A DNA stretch of 64,000 bases. Origin: Flavobacteriaceae bacterium. Lineage in GTDB: Bacteria; Bacteroidota; Bacteroidia; Flavobacteriales; Flavobacteriaceae. The notes under the pieces were generated by a model. It made no database searches and was not told the origin of the DNA. It saw nothing but the letters and a program-made list of their open reading frames with translations. Where the stretch lies: assembly GCA_030835825.1 (NCBI GenBank), contig JAURRA010000006.1, positions 1 through 64,000 of the forward strand, read 5' to 3'. This document shows positions 45,591 to 54,918 of this stretch, one piece after another; position 1 is the stretch's first letter, and each line of letters opens with the position of its first letter. A program made the translations under genes and the position numbers.

Positions 45591-46706
45591 ATGCGATATT
45601 ATCTGGTCGTTGGAGAAGCTTCGGGAGACTTACACGCCTCAAACTTGATGCGGGAGTTGTTAAAGAAAGATAGCAGTGCTACTTTTCGGTATTTTGGTGG
45701 CGACCAAATGCAAGAAGTTGGCGGAGATCTCGTAAAACATTATCGAGAACTTGCTTTTATGGGATTCTGGGAAGTCATTAAAAACCTCAGGACCATTTTG
45801 GGCAATTTATCCTTTTGCAAAAAGGATATACTTGATTTCAAACCAGACGTTGTCATTTTCGTAGATTATCCAGGATTTAATTTGAGGTTGGCCAAATGGG
45901 CTAAAACCAACGGCTTTAGGACTCACTATTATATTTCTCCACAGTTATGGGCATGGAAAGAAAGTAGGGTTAATATTGTCAAAAAATGGGTCGATAAAAT
46001 GTATGTTATCCTGCCATTTGAAAAAGATTTTTATGAAAAGAAGCATCAGTATCATGTAGATTTTGTCGGTCACCCGTTATTGGATGCTACCTCAAAGAAC
46101 AAAGGAATAGATTCGGATACGTTCAGGAGACGCTGGCAATTGGACGAAAGACCTATTATAGCCTTACTTCCTGGTAGTCGAGGCCAAGAAATTAAGAAAA
46201 TGCTGGCTACAATGACGGCCTTACATGCTTCTTATGAATCATATCAATTTGTTATAGCTGGCGCACCAAGTCAAAATAAAGATGTTTATGAATCCTATCT
46301 CAAGGAAGGGTCCGTTGTTTTGGTAGAAAATGCCACCTACGACCTGCTGAGTTTGTCCGATGCTGCCATGGTGACTTCGGGAACTGCTACTCTGGAGACA
46401 GCCTTGTTTAGAGTGCCTCAAGTCGTTTGCTACAAAAGCAGTAAATTTACATTTTGGATTGCACGCTTGTTGGTGAGGCATCTGAAATACATTTCCCTAG
46501 TGAACCTGGTATTAGACCGCGAAGTTGTAAAAGAATTGATTCAAGACGACTTCAATGTTCCTAATCTATCAAAACAGCTCAGCACTATACTTACCCCTGA
46601 ATCACAGTTGAGTTTTTCTAATAATTATGATGAATTGGCGGATAAGCTTGGTGGTCCAGGGGCAAGCGCTAAGACTGCCCAATTAATATGCGATTCTCTA
46701 AAGTAA
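45591..46706 (+). CDS. lpxB: lipid-A-disaccharide synthase LpxB
   Basis: A 371-residue glycosyltransferase (GT19) joining UDP-2,3-diacylglucosamine and lipid X during lipid A synthesis on the inner membrane face. It begins MRYYLVVGEASGDLHASNLM, then shows FMGFWEVIKN, VIFVDYPGFNLRLAKWAK, YYISPQLWAWKESR and LLPGSRGQEIKKM, all typical. The C-terminal TSGTATLETAL segment binds UDP. Full length. comEC starts 27 nt further on. Confidence 0.95.
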   Translation: MRYYLVVGEASGDLHASNLMRELLKKDSSATFRYFGGDQMQEVGGDLVKHYRELAFMGFWEVIKNLRTILGNLSFCKKDILDFKPDVVIFVDYPGFNLRLAKWAKTNGFRTHYYISPQLWAWKESRVNIVKKWVDKMYVILPFEKDFYEKKHQYHVDFVGHPLLDATSKNKGIDSDTFRRRWQLDERPIIALLPGSRGQEIKKMLATMTALHASYESYQFVIAGAPSQNKDVYESYLKEGSVVLVENATYDLLSLSDAAMVTSGTATLETALFRVPQVVCYKSSKFTFWIARLLVRHLKYISLVNLVLDREVVKELIQDDFNVPNLSKQLSTILTPESQLSFSNNYDELADKLGGPGASAKTAQLICDSLK

Positions 46707-46733
46707 TATAAACTTTGGGATCATTTTAGTAGA

Positions 46734-48752
46734 GTGCCTTTTTTCAATTTGACCATATTAAAATTATTATTCCTTTTAATTATAGGAATTCTGTTGGCAC
46801 CAATTGCATCTGTTGGACTTACTCAAAGTATTTGGCTGGTTAGTGGTTTCCTGTTTTTCAGTATTTTATGTCAATTATTCTGGAAGCTCACTTACTTCGC
46901 CGAGTTATCGGTAGGTTTACTCATCCTTTCTTTAGGAGTATCTCTGGCTACTGTTCATAATCATCAATTATACGATTCTCATTATACCCAGCTCATTCCA
47001 GTTCATGACATTCAAATTGACACCCTGATTTTGAGGGTAAATCAGGAGTTGAAACCAACTTTTTCGTCAAGATATATTGTCTCAATAGAACAGGCTGGTG
47101 CTGAAACTACATTTGGAAAAATACTGATGTATGCTCCAATTGGCGTTTGTTTTGAAGTCGATGACCGCCTGATGACTAAAGCGGATATCAAACCCATTTC
47201 TTCAGCCAAAAACCCCTTTCAGTTTGATTACCAATCTTACCTCGCACGTCGTAACATTTTTGGAAGTGTTACAGTAAATGACAGCTCTTATTTCTTTCTC
47301 ACCCCAGCAAAGACTATCGGGGGATGGGCTAATACCATTAGAAAACGTGTTTTCGATTGGATTGAACCATAGAAATTAAACGACAACTCTTGCGCCATTT
47401 TTGAGGCTTTGGTTCTCGGTCGTCGTCACTACATACCTCAAGAACTACAAGAATCTTTTGAAAGAGCCGGAGTGGTTCATATTTTGGCTATTTCTGGATT
47501 GTATATTGGCATCATTATGTTGTTTTTCAACTGGTTGCTTAAACCGCTTCATTTGCTGCCATATGGCCGGGTGATTAGCCTAGTTTTTACAATTTCCTTC
47601 TTGTGGTGTTTTGCACTCGTATCAGGTTTGTCCCCTTCTGTGACACGCGCCGTTGGTATGTTTACCTTGTTGGCCGTGAGTATGTCGGTGAACAGAAGGA
47701 CAAAATTGATCAATACCTTAATGGCGGCAGCTTTTTTGTCTCTCCTGATAGATCCATTTATGCTTTATGAGATTGGATTTCAATTAAGTTATATGTCTGT
47801 GCTTTCCATCATACTTTTTACCCCATTGATTCAACATTTTTGGAAAGCGAAACACCCGATATTGGCGCGGATTAGAGATGCTCTTACTGTTACAATGGCT
47901 GCTCAAATTGGAGTATTACCCTTATCACTTTTCTACTTTCATCAATTTCCAGGATTGTTTTTGCTAGCTAATTTTGTTTTGTTGCCCCTGGTTTTTGTTG
48001 TCTTGTTATGGTCTTTTGTATTGGTCATTCTCGGATCAATAGGTTTTTATCATCCTGTTTTTGGTAATTTTTACCAGTCACTAATCACGTTCTTAATTGG
48101 TTGGGTAGAAACTATTTCAAGTGCCGATCAATTCTATTTTAATTACATTTCTTTGAACTGGATAGAAGTTGTGGTCTGCTATCTGACCATTTTTATTTTA
48201 TTTCGGTTTTTTAGAAAACCTCGGGCACAAAGGCTCCAACATCTTTTGATTTGCATTATTGGCATGCTCTCTATTGGGGTTTATTATAGCTATCGAGCCC
48301 GAGAATCTGAATTCGTGATTTTTCAAAAAGGACAACATACTTTGATTGGCATTAAACATGGGTCTAGTGCCAAATTTTATCATGATCTGGAAGATGAAGT
48401 CGTTAAATCTGACCAAACTATTCGCGACTACCGCATAGGAACCAGATTGAAGTCTACCAGGTTTCAATTAAAAACAAAATTATTACAGTTCGATAATCAA
48501 TTGTGGTTGGTTTTAGATTCAACAGGGCTTCAACGGTCGCCTAGTTTTCCCATTCATGGCTTAGTACTCACTCAAAGCCCGCGCCTGAATTTGGATCGAT
48601 GGCTCGACAGTATAAAACCAAATATTGTTGTAGCCGATGGCAGTAATTACACTTCATATATCAATCGGTGGGAGGCAACGTGCAGCAAGAAAAACATCCA
48701 TTTTCATCGCACTGATAGTGATGGGGCTTATATAATTAGGGCCGATTATTAA
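46734..48752 (+). pseudogene. comEC/rec2 competence protein interrupted by an amber stop
   Basis: Two rightward ORFs (46734-47372 from GTG, and 47409-48752) lie in the same frame and are split only by TAG 47370-47372. Joined, they make about 672 residues: N-terminal membrane helices and an OB-like DUF4131 region, then the ComEC membrane domain (ALVLGRRHYIPQELQESF, VHILAISGLYIGIIM, GLSPSVTRAVGMFTLLAVS) and a short degenerate metallo-beta-lactamase-like tail. The bases right after TAG still read like ComEC (LNDNSCAIFEALVLG). ComEC transports single-stranded DNA during natural transformation. Either a recent nonsense mutation, a sequence error or read-through. Confidence 0.8.
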
Positions 48753-49297
48753 TTATTAAAGGTCGGTTTGAAATTGTCAGAATAAGCTTTAAACTGCTCT
48801 TGAGTAGTTAAGGATTTATAATCGTTACTATTGAATAGTTTCAGATACAATTCTAATTGTTGTGGGTTTCTATAGCCTACAATTGGAGTAATAAAATCTG
48901 CATTTTCGTCGAGAAATACCATGGTAGGATACCCAGTGACTCGGAAAAATGAACTCAATTGGTGTTGACTGTTCCGAGATTTTGCTCTATTTGAGTCGTA
49001 ATTGGGATTGGTGAACACATTGCCTTTGAAATTTACTGTTTCATTGCCTTCGGCGTTAAACTTAACAGCGTAGAAATGTTTGTTGATGTAGTTGATAACA
49101 TCGGAATTTCCAAATGTGTTTTTGTCCAACAATTTACATGGCCCACACCAAACGGTATACATATCCATGATTATTTTTTTGGGTTGTTTTTTTTGCAGTT
49201 CAACGGCTTTTTCTAGGCTGACCCAGTTGATCTCTTGTGCAATACAGGAAGAAGAGAACCACAGTAGTCCAATAAATAAAATCGATCGTAACATCAA
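48749..49297 (-). CDS. exported thioredoxin-like protein
   Basis: A 182-residue periplasmic or membrane-linked thioredoxin-fold protein. The signal region (residues 1-20, WFSSSCIAQE) could be a lipoprotein signal at Cys18 or a normal one. The redox motif VWCGPCKLL follows MDMY, and the cis-Pro segment is TGYPTMVFLDE. Close to DsbD-gamma / DUF255-like thioredoxins. Its 3' end overlaps that of comEC by 4 nt. Confidence 0.88.
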   Translation of the reverse strand: MMLRSILFIGLLWFSSSCIAQEINWVSLEKAVELQKKQPKKIIMDMYTVWCGPCKLLDKNTFGNSDVINYINKHFYAVKFNAEGNETVNFKGNVFTNPNYDSNRAKSRNSQHQLSSFFRVTGYPTMVFLDENADFITPIVGYRNPQQLELYLKLFNSNDYKSLTTQEQFKAYSDNFKPTFNN

Positions 49298-49318
49298 TAC
49301 AAAAATTTAAAAAGTTAA

Positions 49319-51064
49319 TTATCTCACGCCGTGCATTAATTTTTTAACTACTGGATAGAGCAAAACTGACAGCACTCCAAGTCCAACCGCAATTGCCGTT
49401 AATAGCCAAAAGAAATAACTCAAGCCTTCGGTTTTGGCAATTGCCTCTGACGACTCCCCAAATACGCCCGCTAATTTCATGCCGATTGCGACAGCCAGAT
49501 ACCAAATACCAAACATCATGGCAATCATTCGGCCAGGAACTAACTTACTGACATAGGATAGCGCTACTGGCGAAATACACAATTCCCCCATGGTATGGAA
49601 GAAATAGACTAGAATCAACCAAATCATACTAACTGAAGCAGTTTTGGCGCCAACGGGTATATCGGCAGAGCCAATAGCGACACAAGCCATTCCAATGCCT
49701 AAAAGTGTCATCCCGATAGCATATTTCATATTCGCATTTGGATTGTATTTGCTTTCCCACCACTTGGAGAATAGTGGTGCCATAGCGATAATGAATAAAG
49801 AATTCAAAACACCAAACCAAGATGCAGGGACTTCGGCAATTTCTTTTTGAAATTCCGTGTTGAGCATCCACACGGCAATCCCCCAAATGATAACAAAACT
49901 AGTTGCCAATATCAGGTTGGAAATGGCATATTTTTTAAAAGTTTTTTTGAATAATAAGGAGAGTACCCAAGTGATAATTCCAAGTGGAATAATGGTCATC
50001 ATCGAGTTTACAATTTTGAAAATAAAAGCCGAATTACCCTCCAAAACTCTTTGGGTGTAATCTCGAGCAAAAATAGTCAAAGAGCTTGGGGCCTGTTCGA
50101 ATATGGCCCAAAAGAAAATGGTCACAAACGCAAAGAAAATTACCGCCATCATGCGATCGCGAGTCACTTTGTCGTAGCGCGGAATTCTGAGTAGTAACAA
50201 TAGGATGAATAGTCCTAATGCCGTCAAAATGGCGGCGTTTGAACCGTCTAGACCAAAAAGTGAAAAGTCAAAAATATTATACGCTCCGCCAGATATTTTG
50301 GATACAGGGTCATTGAAAATCCAAGCCAATCCAAGAGCAGCAGAAAAAGCAATAATGATCAAATGCAAATTTGTAAATGGATTTAATTTGGCCTCTCCTT
50401 CAGAAGGGGCTTTGTCTTTATCGGCCTTTATCGGTTTGAGCCCAATGTCACCAAAGATATCTTGAGCTAGCCAAAATTGTAGTAGTCCAAAGAGCATAAA
50501 AATACCAGCTAGTCCAAAGCCCCAAGACCATCCAATGGTTTCTCCCAGATAACCACAAAGTAAAATACCTAAAAAAGCTCCCGCGTTTACGCCCATATAA
50601 AAAATGGTATATGCGCCGTCTTTTTTCTCGGGCTTGGCGACATACATTTCAGAAACGATAGAGGTCATATTGGGTTTAAAAAAACCACTACCAAAAACCA
50701 AAAGGGTTAAACCCAAATAAATAAAGAACTGCGATTCTAAGGCCATTGATGCGTGCCCGAGAGTCATCAAAAGTGCCCCCAGTAATACGGCATAGCGAAA
50801 GCCAATAACTTTATCGGCAAAATATCCCCCAAGTAAGGTGGATAAATATACCAATGAGGTGTAGGTGCCAAAAATGGCAAAGGCGTGTTCTCTTGGCCAA
50901 CCCCAGCCACCCTCTAATAGTGAAGCAGTAAAAAACATCACCAATAGAGCGCGCATGCCGTAGTAAGAAAATCGTTCCCACATTTCTGTGAAAAACAACA
51001 CAAACAATCCTGCAGGGTGCCCTAATACTTTATCCTTGAATAGACTTTCAATATTTGTACTCAT
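49319..51064 (-). CDS. POT family proton-coupled peptide transporter (copy 1)
   Basis: A 581-residue inner-membrane carrier with about 14 membrane segments that takes up di- and tripeptides with protons. The ExxERFxYY signature is EMWERFSYYGMRALLV (about 27-42), and the PTR2 segment FYMGVNAGAFLGILLCGYLGE follows the KPEKKDGAY loop. An insert of charged residues (KPIKADKDKAPSEGEAKL) precedes the central extra helices. It lies 5 nt after the paralogous copy 2, so the pair is a tandem duplication transcribed together. Confidence 0.93.
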   Translation of the reverse strand: MSTNIESLFKDKVLGHPAGLFVLFFTEMWERFSYYGMRALLVMFFTASLLEGGWGWPREHAFAIFGTYTSLVYLSTLLGGYFADKVIGFRYAVLLGALLMTLGHASMALESQFFIYLGLTLLVFGSGFFKPNMTSIVSEMYVAKPEKKDGAYTIFYMGVNAGAFLGILLCGYLGETIGWSWGFGLAGIFMLFGLLQFWLAQDIFGDIGLKPIKADKDKAPSEGEAKLNPFTNLHLIIIAFSAALGLAWIFNDPVSKISGGAYNIFDFSLFGLDGSNAAILTALGLFILLLLLRIPRYDKVTRDRMMAVIFFAFVTIFFWAIFEQAPSSLTIFARDYTQRVLEGNSAFIFKIVNSMMTIIPLGIITWVLSLLFKKTFKKYAISNLILATSFVIIWGIAVWMLNTEFQKEIAEVPASWFGVLNSLFIIAMAPLFSKWWESKYNPNANMKYAIGMTLLGIGMACVAIGSADIPVGAKTASVSMIWLILVYFFHTMGELCISPVALSYVSKLVPGRMIAMMFGIWYLAVAIGMKLAGVFGESSEAIAKTEGLSYFFWLLTAIAVGLGVLSVLLYPVVKKLMHGVR

Positions 51065-51069
51065 GTTAC

Positions 51070-52602
51070 TTAGGTGTTTAGTTCTCTGTCAACGCCATGC
51101 ATTAACTTTTTGATGAAAGGAGAGAGTGTCAAAAGGAATAACCCCACGCCGACTCCTGTATAAAATAAATAATTGAATAATTTCAAATAACTCTCTTTGG
51201 CTATGGCAAGGTCGGTAATTTCTCCTGCTGCCGTTTCTACGGAGGCAATATTGGCCAAAACAGAGGCAATAAATTCTGAACTAGCCGTGGCTAAAAACCA
51301 AACCCCCATCATAAATCCAACAATTTTATGCGGTGATAATTTGGTAACGGCCGACAATCCAACTGGGGAAAGACATAATTCGCCACAAGTATGCAGCAAA
51401 TAGGTTAGGACCATCCAAAACATGGCGACTTTGCCTAGGCCAGAAGTATTAATACCCATGACAAGGGCACCAAAACCTAATCCAACTAGCATAATAGCCA
51501 AGGAAAATTTTACTGCCGTATTGGGGTTGTATTTTCCAAGTTTTACCCACATCCATGCAAAGACTGGTGCTAAAAGAATAATGAAAAGGGCATTCAGGCT
51601 CAAAAAGGCACTAGCAGTAATGTCTCCACGATCTAGGATTCTATCGGCAAATAAATTCATTGAAGTGTAGGCTTGTTCAAAGAGTGCCCAAAATATTACA
51701 GTAAAAATGATTAAAATCGTTAAAGCGGCAAGCTGTTCTCGCGCAACTTTGTCCAGTTGGGTAATGGCGTAATAAAGGATATATAAAAACGAGGCGGCTC
51801 CGGCAACTATGAGCAAGTTTTGAACCACACTATGGCTCTGAACCATTTGCCAAATAACCACCGTTGAAAGAACGCTCAAGGTGTAAACCAGCCACTCATT
51901 TTTTACCCCAAATGTCTTCTTTTCTAAAAACTCTGGATTTGTGGACTCGCCTTTACCTTGAAGTGTTTTTTTACCCAGAATGAAGGTGATCAAACCGAAT
52001 AACATCCCAATCCCGGCAGCTCCAAATCCATAACTCCAGCCATAGGTCTCGCCCAGCCATCCGCAAAGCAGTGTGGCTATGAATGAGCCTAAATTGATGC
52101 CCATGTAAAAAATGGTGAATCCTGAATCTCTGCGTTTATCGCCAACAGTGTATAGCTCGCCAACCAATGACGAAATATTGGCTTTAAGAAAACCTACACC
52201 GACAATAATAAAGGCTAGTGAGAAATAGAAAGCTTGAAGAGCTAATTCATCTCGAGTGATTTCTCCAGTCAGTGAGGCTGTTGCTGCATTGCCTTCATAA
52301 GCCATGCCTAAGTGACCTAAAACCAATAATATGCCCCCAAGAACTATCGATTTTCTAAAGCCTAAATATCGATCAGCAATAAATCCACCAACGACAGGTA
52401 TGGCATATACCAAAGCAGCATAACTGCCGATAAGTAGATTGCCAGTGGTGTCTGAAAAAAGTAAATATTTAGTGAGATAAAAAATTAAAAGCGCTTTCAT
52501 TCCATAGAACGAAAAGCGCTCCCACATTTCAGTAAAAAAAAGAACAAATAATCCTGCGGGATGTCCAAAAATAGTTTTTTGAGAGAGAGAGGATTGAGAC
52601 AT
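51070..52602 (-). CDS. POT family proton-coupled peptide transporter (copy 2)
   Basis: A 510-residue paralogue of the neighbouring transporter, with the same start (FGHPAGLFVLFFTEMWERF, then SFYGMKALLI) and FYMGINLGSFIATLLCGWLGE. It lacks some of the extra central sequence of copy 1, so it is 71 residues shorter. It is 9 nt downstream of the DPP4-like peptidase and upstream of copy 1 on the same strand; the group could use peptides released outside. Confidence 0.93.
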   Translation of the reverse strand: MSQSSLSQKTIFGHPAGLFVLFFTEMWERFSFYGMKALLIFYLTKYLLFSDTTGNLLIGSYAALVYAIPVVGGFIADRYLGFRKSIVLGGILLVLGHLGMAYEGNAATASLTGEITRDELALQAFYFSLAFIIVGVGFLKANISSLVGELYTVGDKRRDSGFTIFYMGINLGSFIATLLCGWLGETYGWSYGFGAAGIGMLFGLITFILGKKTLQGKGESTNPEFLEKKTFGVKNEWLVYTLSVLSTVVIWQMVQSHSVVQNLLIVAGAASFLYILYYAITQLDKVAREQLAALTILIIFTVIFWALFEQAYTSMNLFADRILDRGDITASAFLSLNALFIILLAPVFAWMWVKLGKYNPNTAVKFSLAIMLVGLGFGALVMGINTSGLGKVAMFWMVLTYLLHTCGELCLSPVGLSAVTKLSPHKIVGFMMGVWFLATASSEFIASVLANIASVETAAGEITDLAIAKESYLKLFNYLFYTGVGVGLFLLTLSPFIKKLMHGVDRELNT

Positions 52603-52611
52603 AAGTGGGTT

Positions 52612-54783
52612 TTACAAATTCGATTTGATAAATTTAGTCAATTTAGTATAGAGGTGCAAACGAGTTTTACCTCCATAGATGCCATGATTAAAATCGGGAT
52701 AAATGGCCCAATCAAAAGGCTTATTCTCTGCAATTAAAGCCGCTGCCATTCTCGTAGAATTTTGCACATGAACGTTGTCGTCTCCCGAACCATGAACCAA
52801 TAATAATGACCCTTTTAACATTTCGGGATAATTGAGTGGAGAGTTGTTGTCATAGCCTCCGGGATTTTCCTGAGGTGTGCGTAAATAGCGTTCTGTATAA
52901 ATGGTATCATAGAAGCGCCAAGAAGTAACAGGCGCAACTGCAATGGCCATTTTGAAAACATCAGTTCCCTTCAATAGGCTGTTGGTGGATACATGACCGC
53001 CAAAGCTCCATCCCCATATTCCTATTCTGGAAGCGTCGATATATGCTCTTTGACCCAATTGTCGGGCTGCTTCGATTTGATCTTCCGTTTCCAGCTGAAC
53101 CAAATTCAAATAAGTAGCTTTCTTAAAGGCAGCTCCTTTGAATCCTGTTCCGATGCCGTCAATACACGCCACAATATATCCTTGCTGTGCCAGCATTTGA
53201 TGCCAATAGTCGTTGGATGAATTCCATTGATTAGATACATTTTGAGATCCAGGCCCCGAGTATTGGTGCATCAAAAGTGGATAAGATTTGGAGGAATCAA
53301 AATCTTTTGGTTTAATAATGTACATATTAACTTGGTGACCATTGACCTCCATGGTGCCAAATTCTTTGTCCGCCAAATTGTAGTCTTTTAATTTGTCCAA
53401 TAGACTCTCGTTATCGCGAATAGTTCTTATCACAGCTCCAGTTTTTGAGTCATTTAAAGTGAAAATAGGAGGTGTTTTGGCATCGGAAAATGTATTAATG
53501 AAATAGCTGAAGTCTGCACTGAATTTAGCATTATTGGTTCCTTCAGATTTAGTCAATAGTTGTTTGTTTTTTCCGTCCAGACTAATCCTGTAAACGGCCC
53601 TATTTATTGAGCCTGTTTCCGCCGATTGATAAAATAAGGTCTTACTTGCTGTATCAACGCCATAAAGCGCTGTTACGTCCCAGTTTCCGGAGGTGACCTG
53701 ATGAATTAATTTACCATTTTCGTTGTAATGATAAACATGATTGAAACCATCTTTTTCACTGGTCCAGATAAAACTGTTGTCCTGAAGAAAACTCAAATCA
53801 AAGGTGACGTCTACATAGGCGGCATCGGTTTCTGTAAGTACCAATTCCGCCGTCTTTGAAGAAGTGTCAATTAACCACAAGTCTAATTTATTTTGATGCC
53901 TGTTCATGTATTGAGCACTCAATTTGTTTTTATTCTGTGTCCATTGAATGCGTGGAATATAAAAATCCTCGTATGTTTGAGGCAGATTGACTTCTTCCGA
54001 AATATCATTTCCTAGGTGATAAATATGCAAAGAGACCAATGAATTGGCTTCCCCTGCTTTAGGGTATTTAAAAACTTGTTGTTTCGGATATAACGATTGG
54101 CCATAAATATCCATAGAAAATTCGGGCACCTGACTTTCATCAAATTTGATGTATCCAATTTGACTGCCATCAGCGTTCCATTCAAAGGCTCTCACAAAGG
54201 AAAACTCTTCTTCATAGACCCAATCCGTGATTCCATTGATAATGGCATTAGTTTGACCATCAAAGGTGATTTGTGTTGTAATTTTTGTCGAGAGGTCAAA
54301 GACAAACAAATTGTTGTTAAAACCATAGGCAACTTTTGTAGCGTCTGGTGAAAATGTGGGTTCTTGAATTTGATTTTCAGAGATTTGAATTAAATTCTTG
54401 CCTCCTACATCTACTACAAAATAAATGCCTTTCGAAGAGCGGCGGTATATTGGTTCTACCTCTGAGGCAAGTAAAAGTTTGGACTCATCAGGACTGAAAG
54501 TGTAGTTTGAGAATCTAGGTAGGTTTTGATTGTCACTAGTGCTGAGTACGGTTTCTGTTTTCTCATTGGTTTGATAATCGTAAACATCAACGCTAATGGA
54601 TCGATCGGTACGATTAAAATTGTATGTGGCGTATCTTTTACCGTCATTCATGGAGTGCAGTGAGGGTATGCCTCTTGTGCTGAAGGTCCCGTCCCAAATA
54701 GATTCAAGCGTAATGACTTTGTTTTGAGCACTCGCAAAGGCGGTGAGTAGAAAGAAAGAGAGGAAAAATGTTTTGACTTGCAT
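52612..54783 (-). CDS. DPP4-like S9 family prolyl oligopeptidase-type peptidase
   Basis: A 723-residue exported serine exopeptidase. The start at MQVKTFFLSFFLLTAFASAQ was taken because this is a perfect signal peptide; an ATG 45 nt upstream adds an unlikely lead. Residues about 40-470 form the beta-propeller (DPPIV_N) with the substrate-binding WVYEEE motif (near 190), and the C-terminal 250 residues the alpha/beta hydrolase: Ser in GWSFGGH (near 590), Asp in HGSGDDNVH (near 668), His in DFNHGIYG (near 698). It releases dipeptides, often X-Pro, which the two following POT transporters could import. Confidence 0.93.
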   Translation of the reverse strand: MQVKTFFLSFFLLTAFASAQNKVITLESIWDGTFSTRGIPSLHSMNDGKRYATYNFNRTDRSISVDVYDYQTNEKTETVLSTSDNQNLPRFSNYTFSPDESKLLLASEVEPIYRRSSKGIYFVVDVGGKNLIQISENQIQEPTFSPDATKVAYGFNNNLFVFDLSTKITTQITFDGQTNAIINGITDWVYEEEFSFVRAFEWNADGSQIGYIKFDESQVPEFSMDIYGQSLYPKQQVFKYPKAGEANSLVSLHIYHLGNDISEEVNLPQTYEDFYIPRIQWTQNKNKLSAQYMNRHQNKLDLWLIDTSSKTAELVLTETDAAYVDVTFDLSFLQDNSFIWTSEKDGFNHVYHYNENGKLIHQVTSGNWDVTALYGVDTASKTLFYQSAETGSINRAVYRISLDGKNKQLLTKSEGTNNAKFSADFSYFINTFSDAKTPPIFTLNDSKTGAVIRTIRDNESLLDKLKDYNLADKEFGTMEVNGHQVNMYIIKPKDFDSSKSYPLLMHQYSGPGSQNVSNQWNSSNDYWHQMLAQQGYIVACIDGIGTGFKGAAFKKATYLNLVQLETEDQIEAARQLGQRAYIDASRIGIWGWSFGGHVSTNSLLKGTDVFKMAIAVAPVTSWRFYDTIYTERYLRTPQENPGGYDNNSPLNYPEMLKGSLLLVHGSGDDNVHVQNSTRMAAALIAENKPFDWAIYPDFNHGIYGGKTRLHLYTKLTKFIKSNL

Positions 54784-54891
54784 AATATTGATAATAGGTG
54801 CTTCAATAATAAAGAAAAAAAAGGACAATTATAGAATTTGTACTTTGTTGGTTACCTAATTTATCAACGTTAAGATGTGTGACAAGAATAG

Positions 54892-54899
54892 TATCTTTG
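54892..54899 (+). promoter_or_regulatory. -7-like box upstream of HMG-CoA reductase
   Basis: TATCTTTG matches TAnnTTTG, 19 nt before the ATG at 54919. Confidence 0.45.
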
Positions 54900-54918
54900 T
54901 GTAATTCAATTTCTCAAA

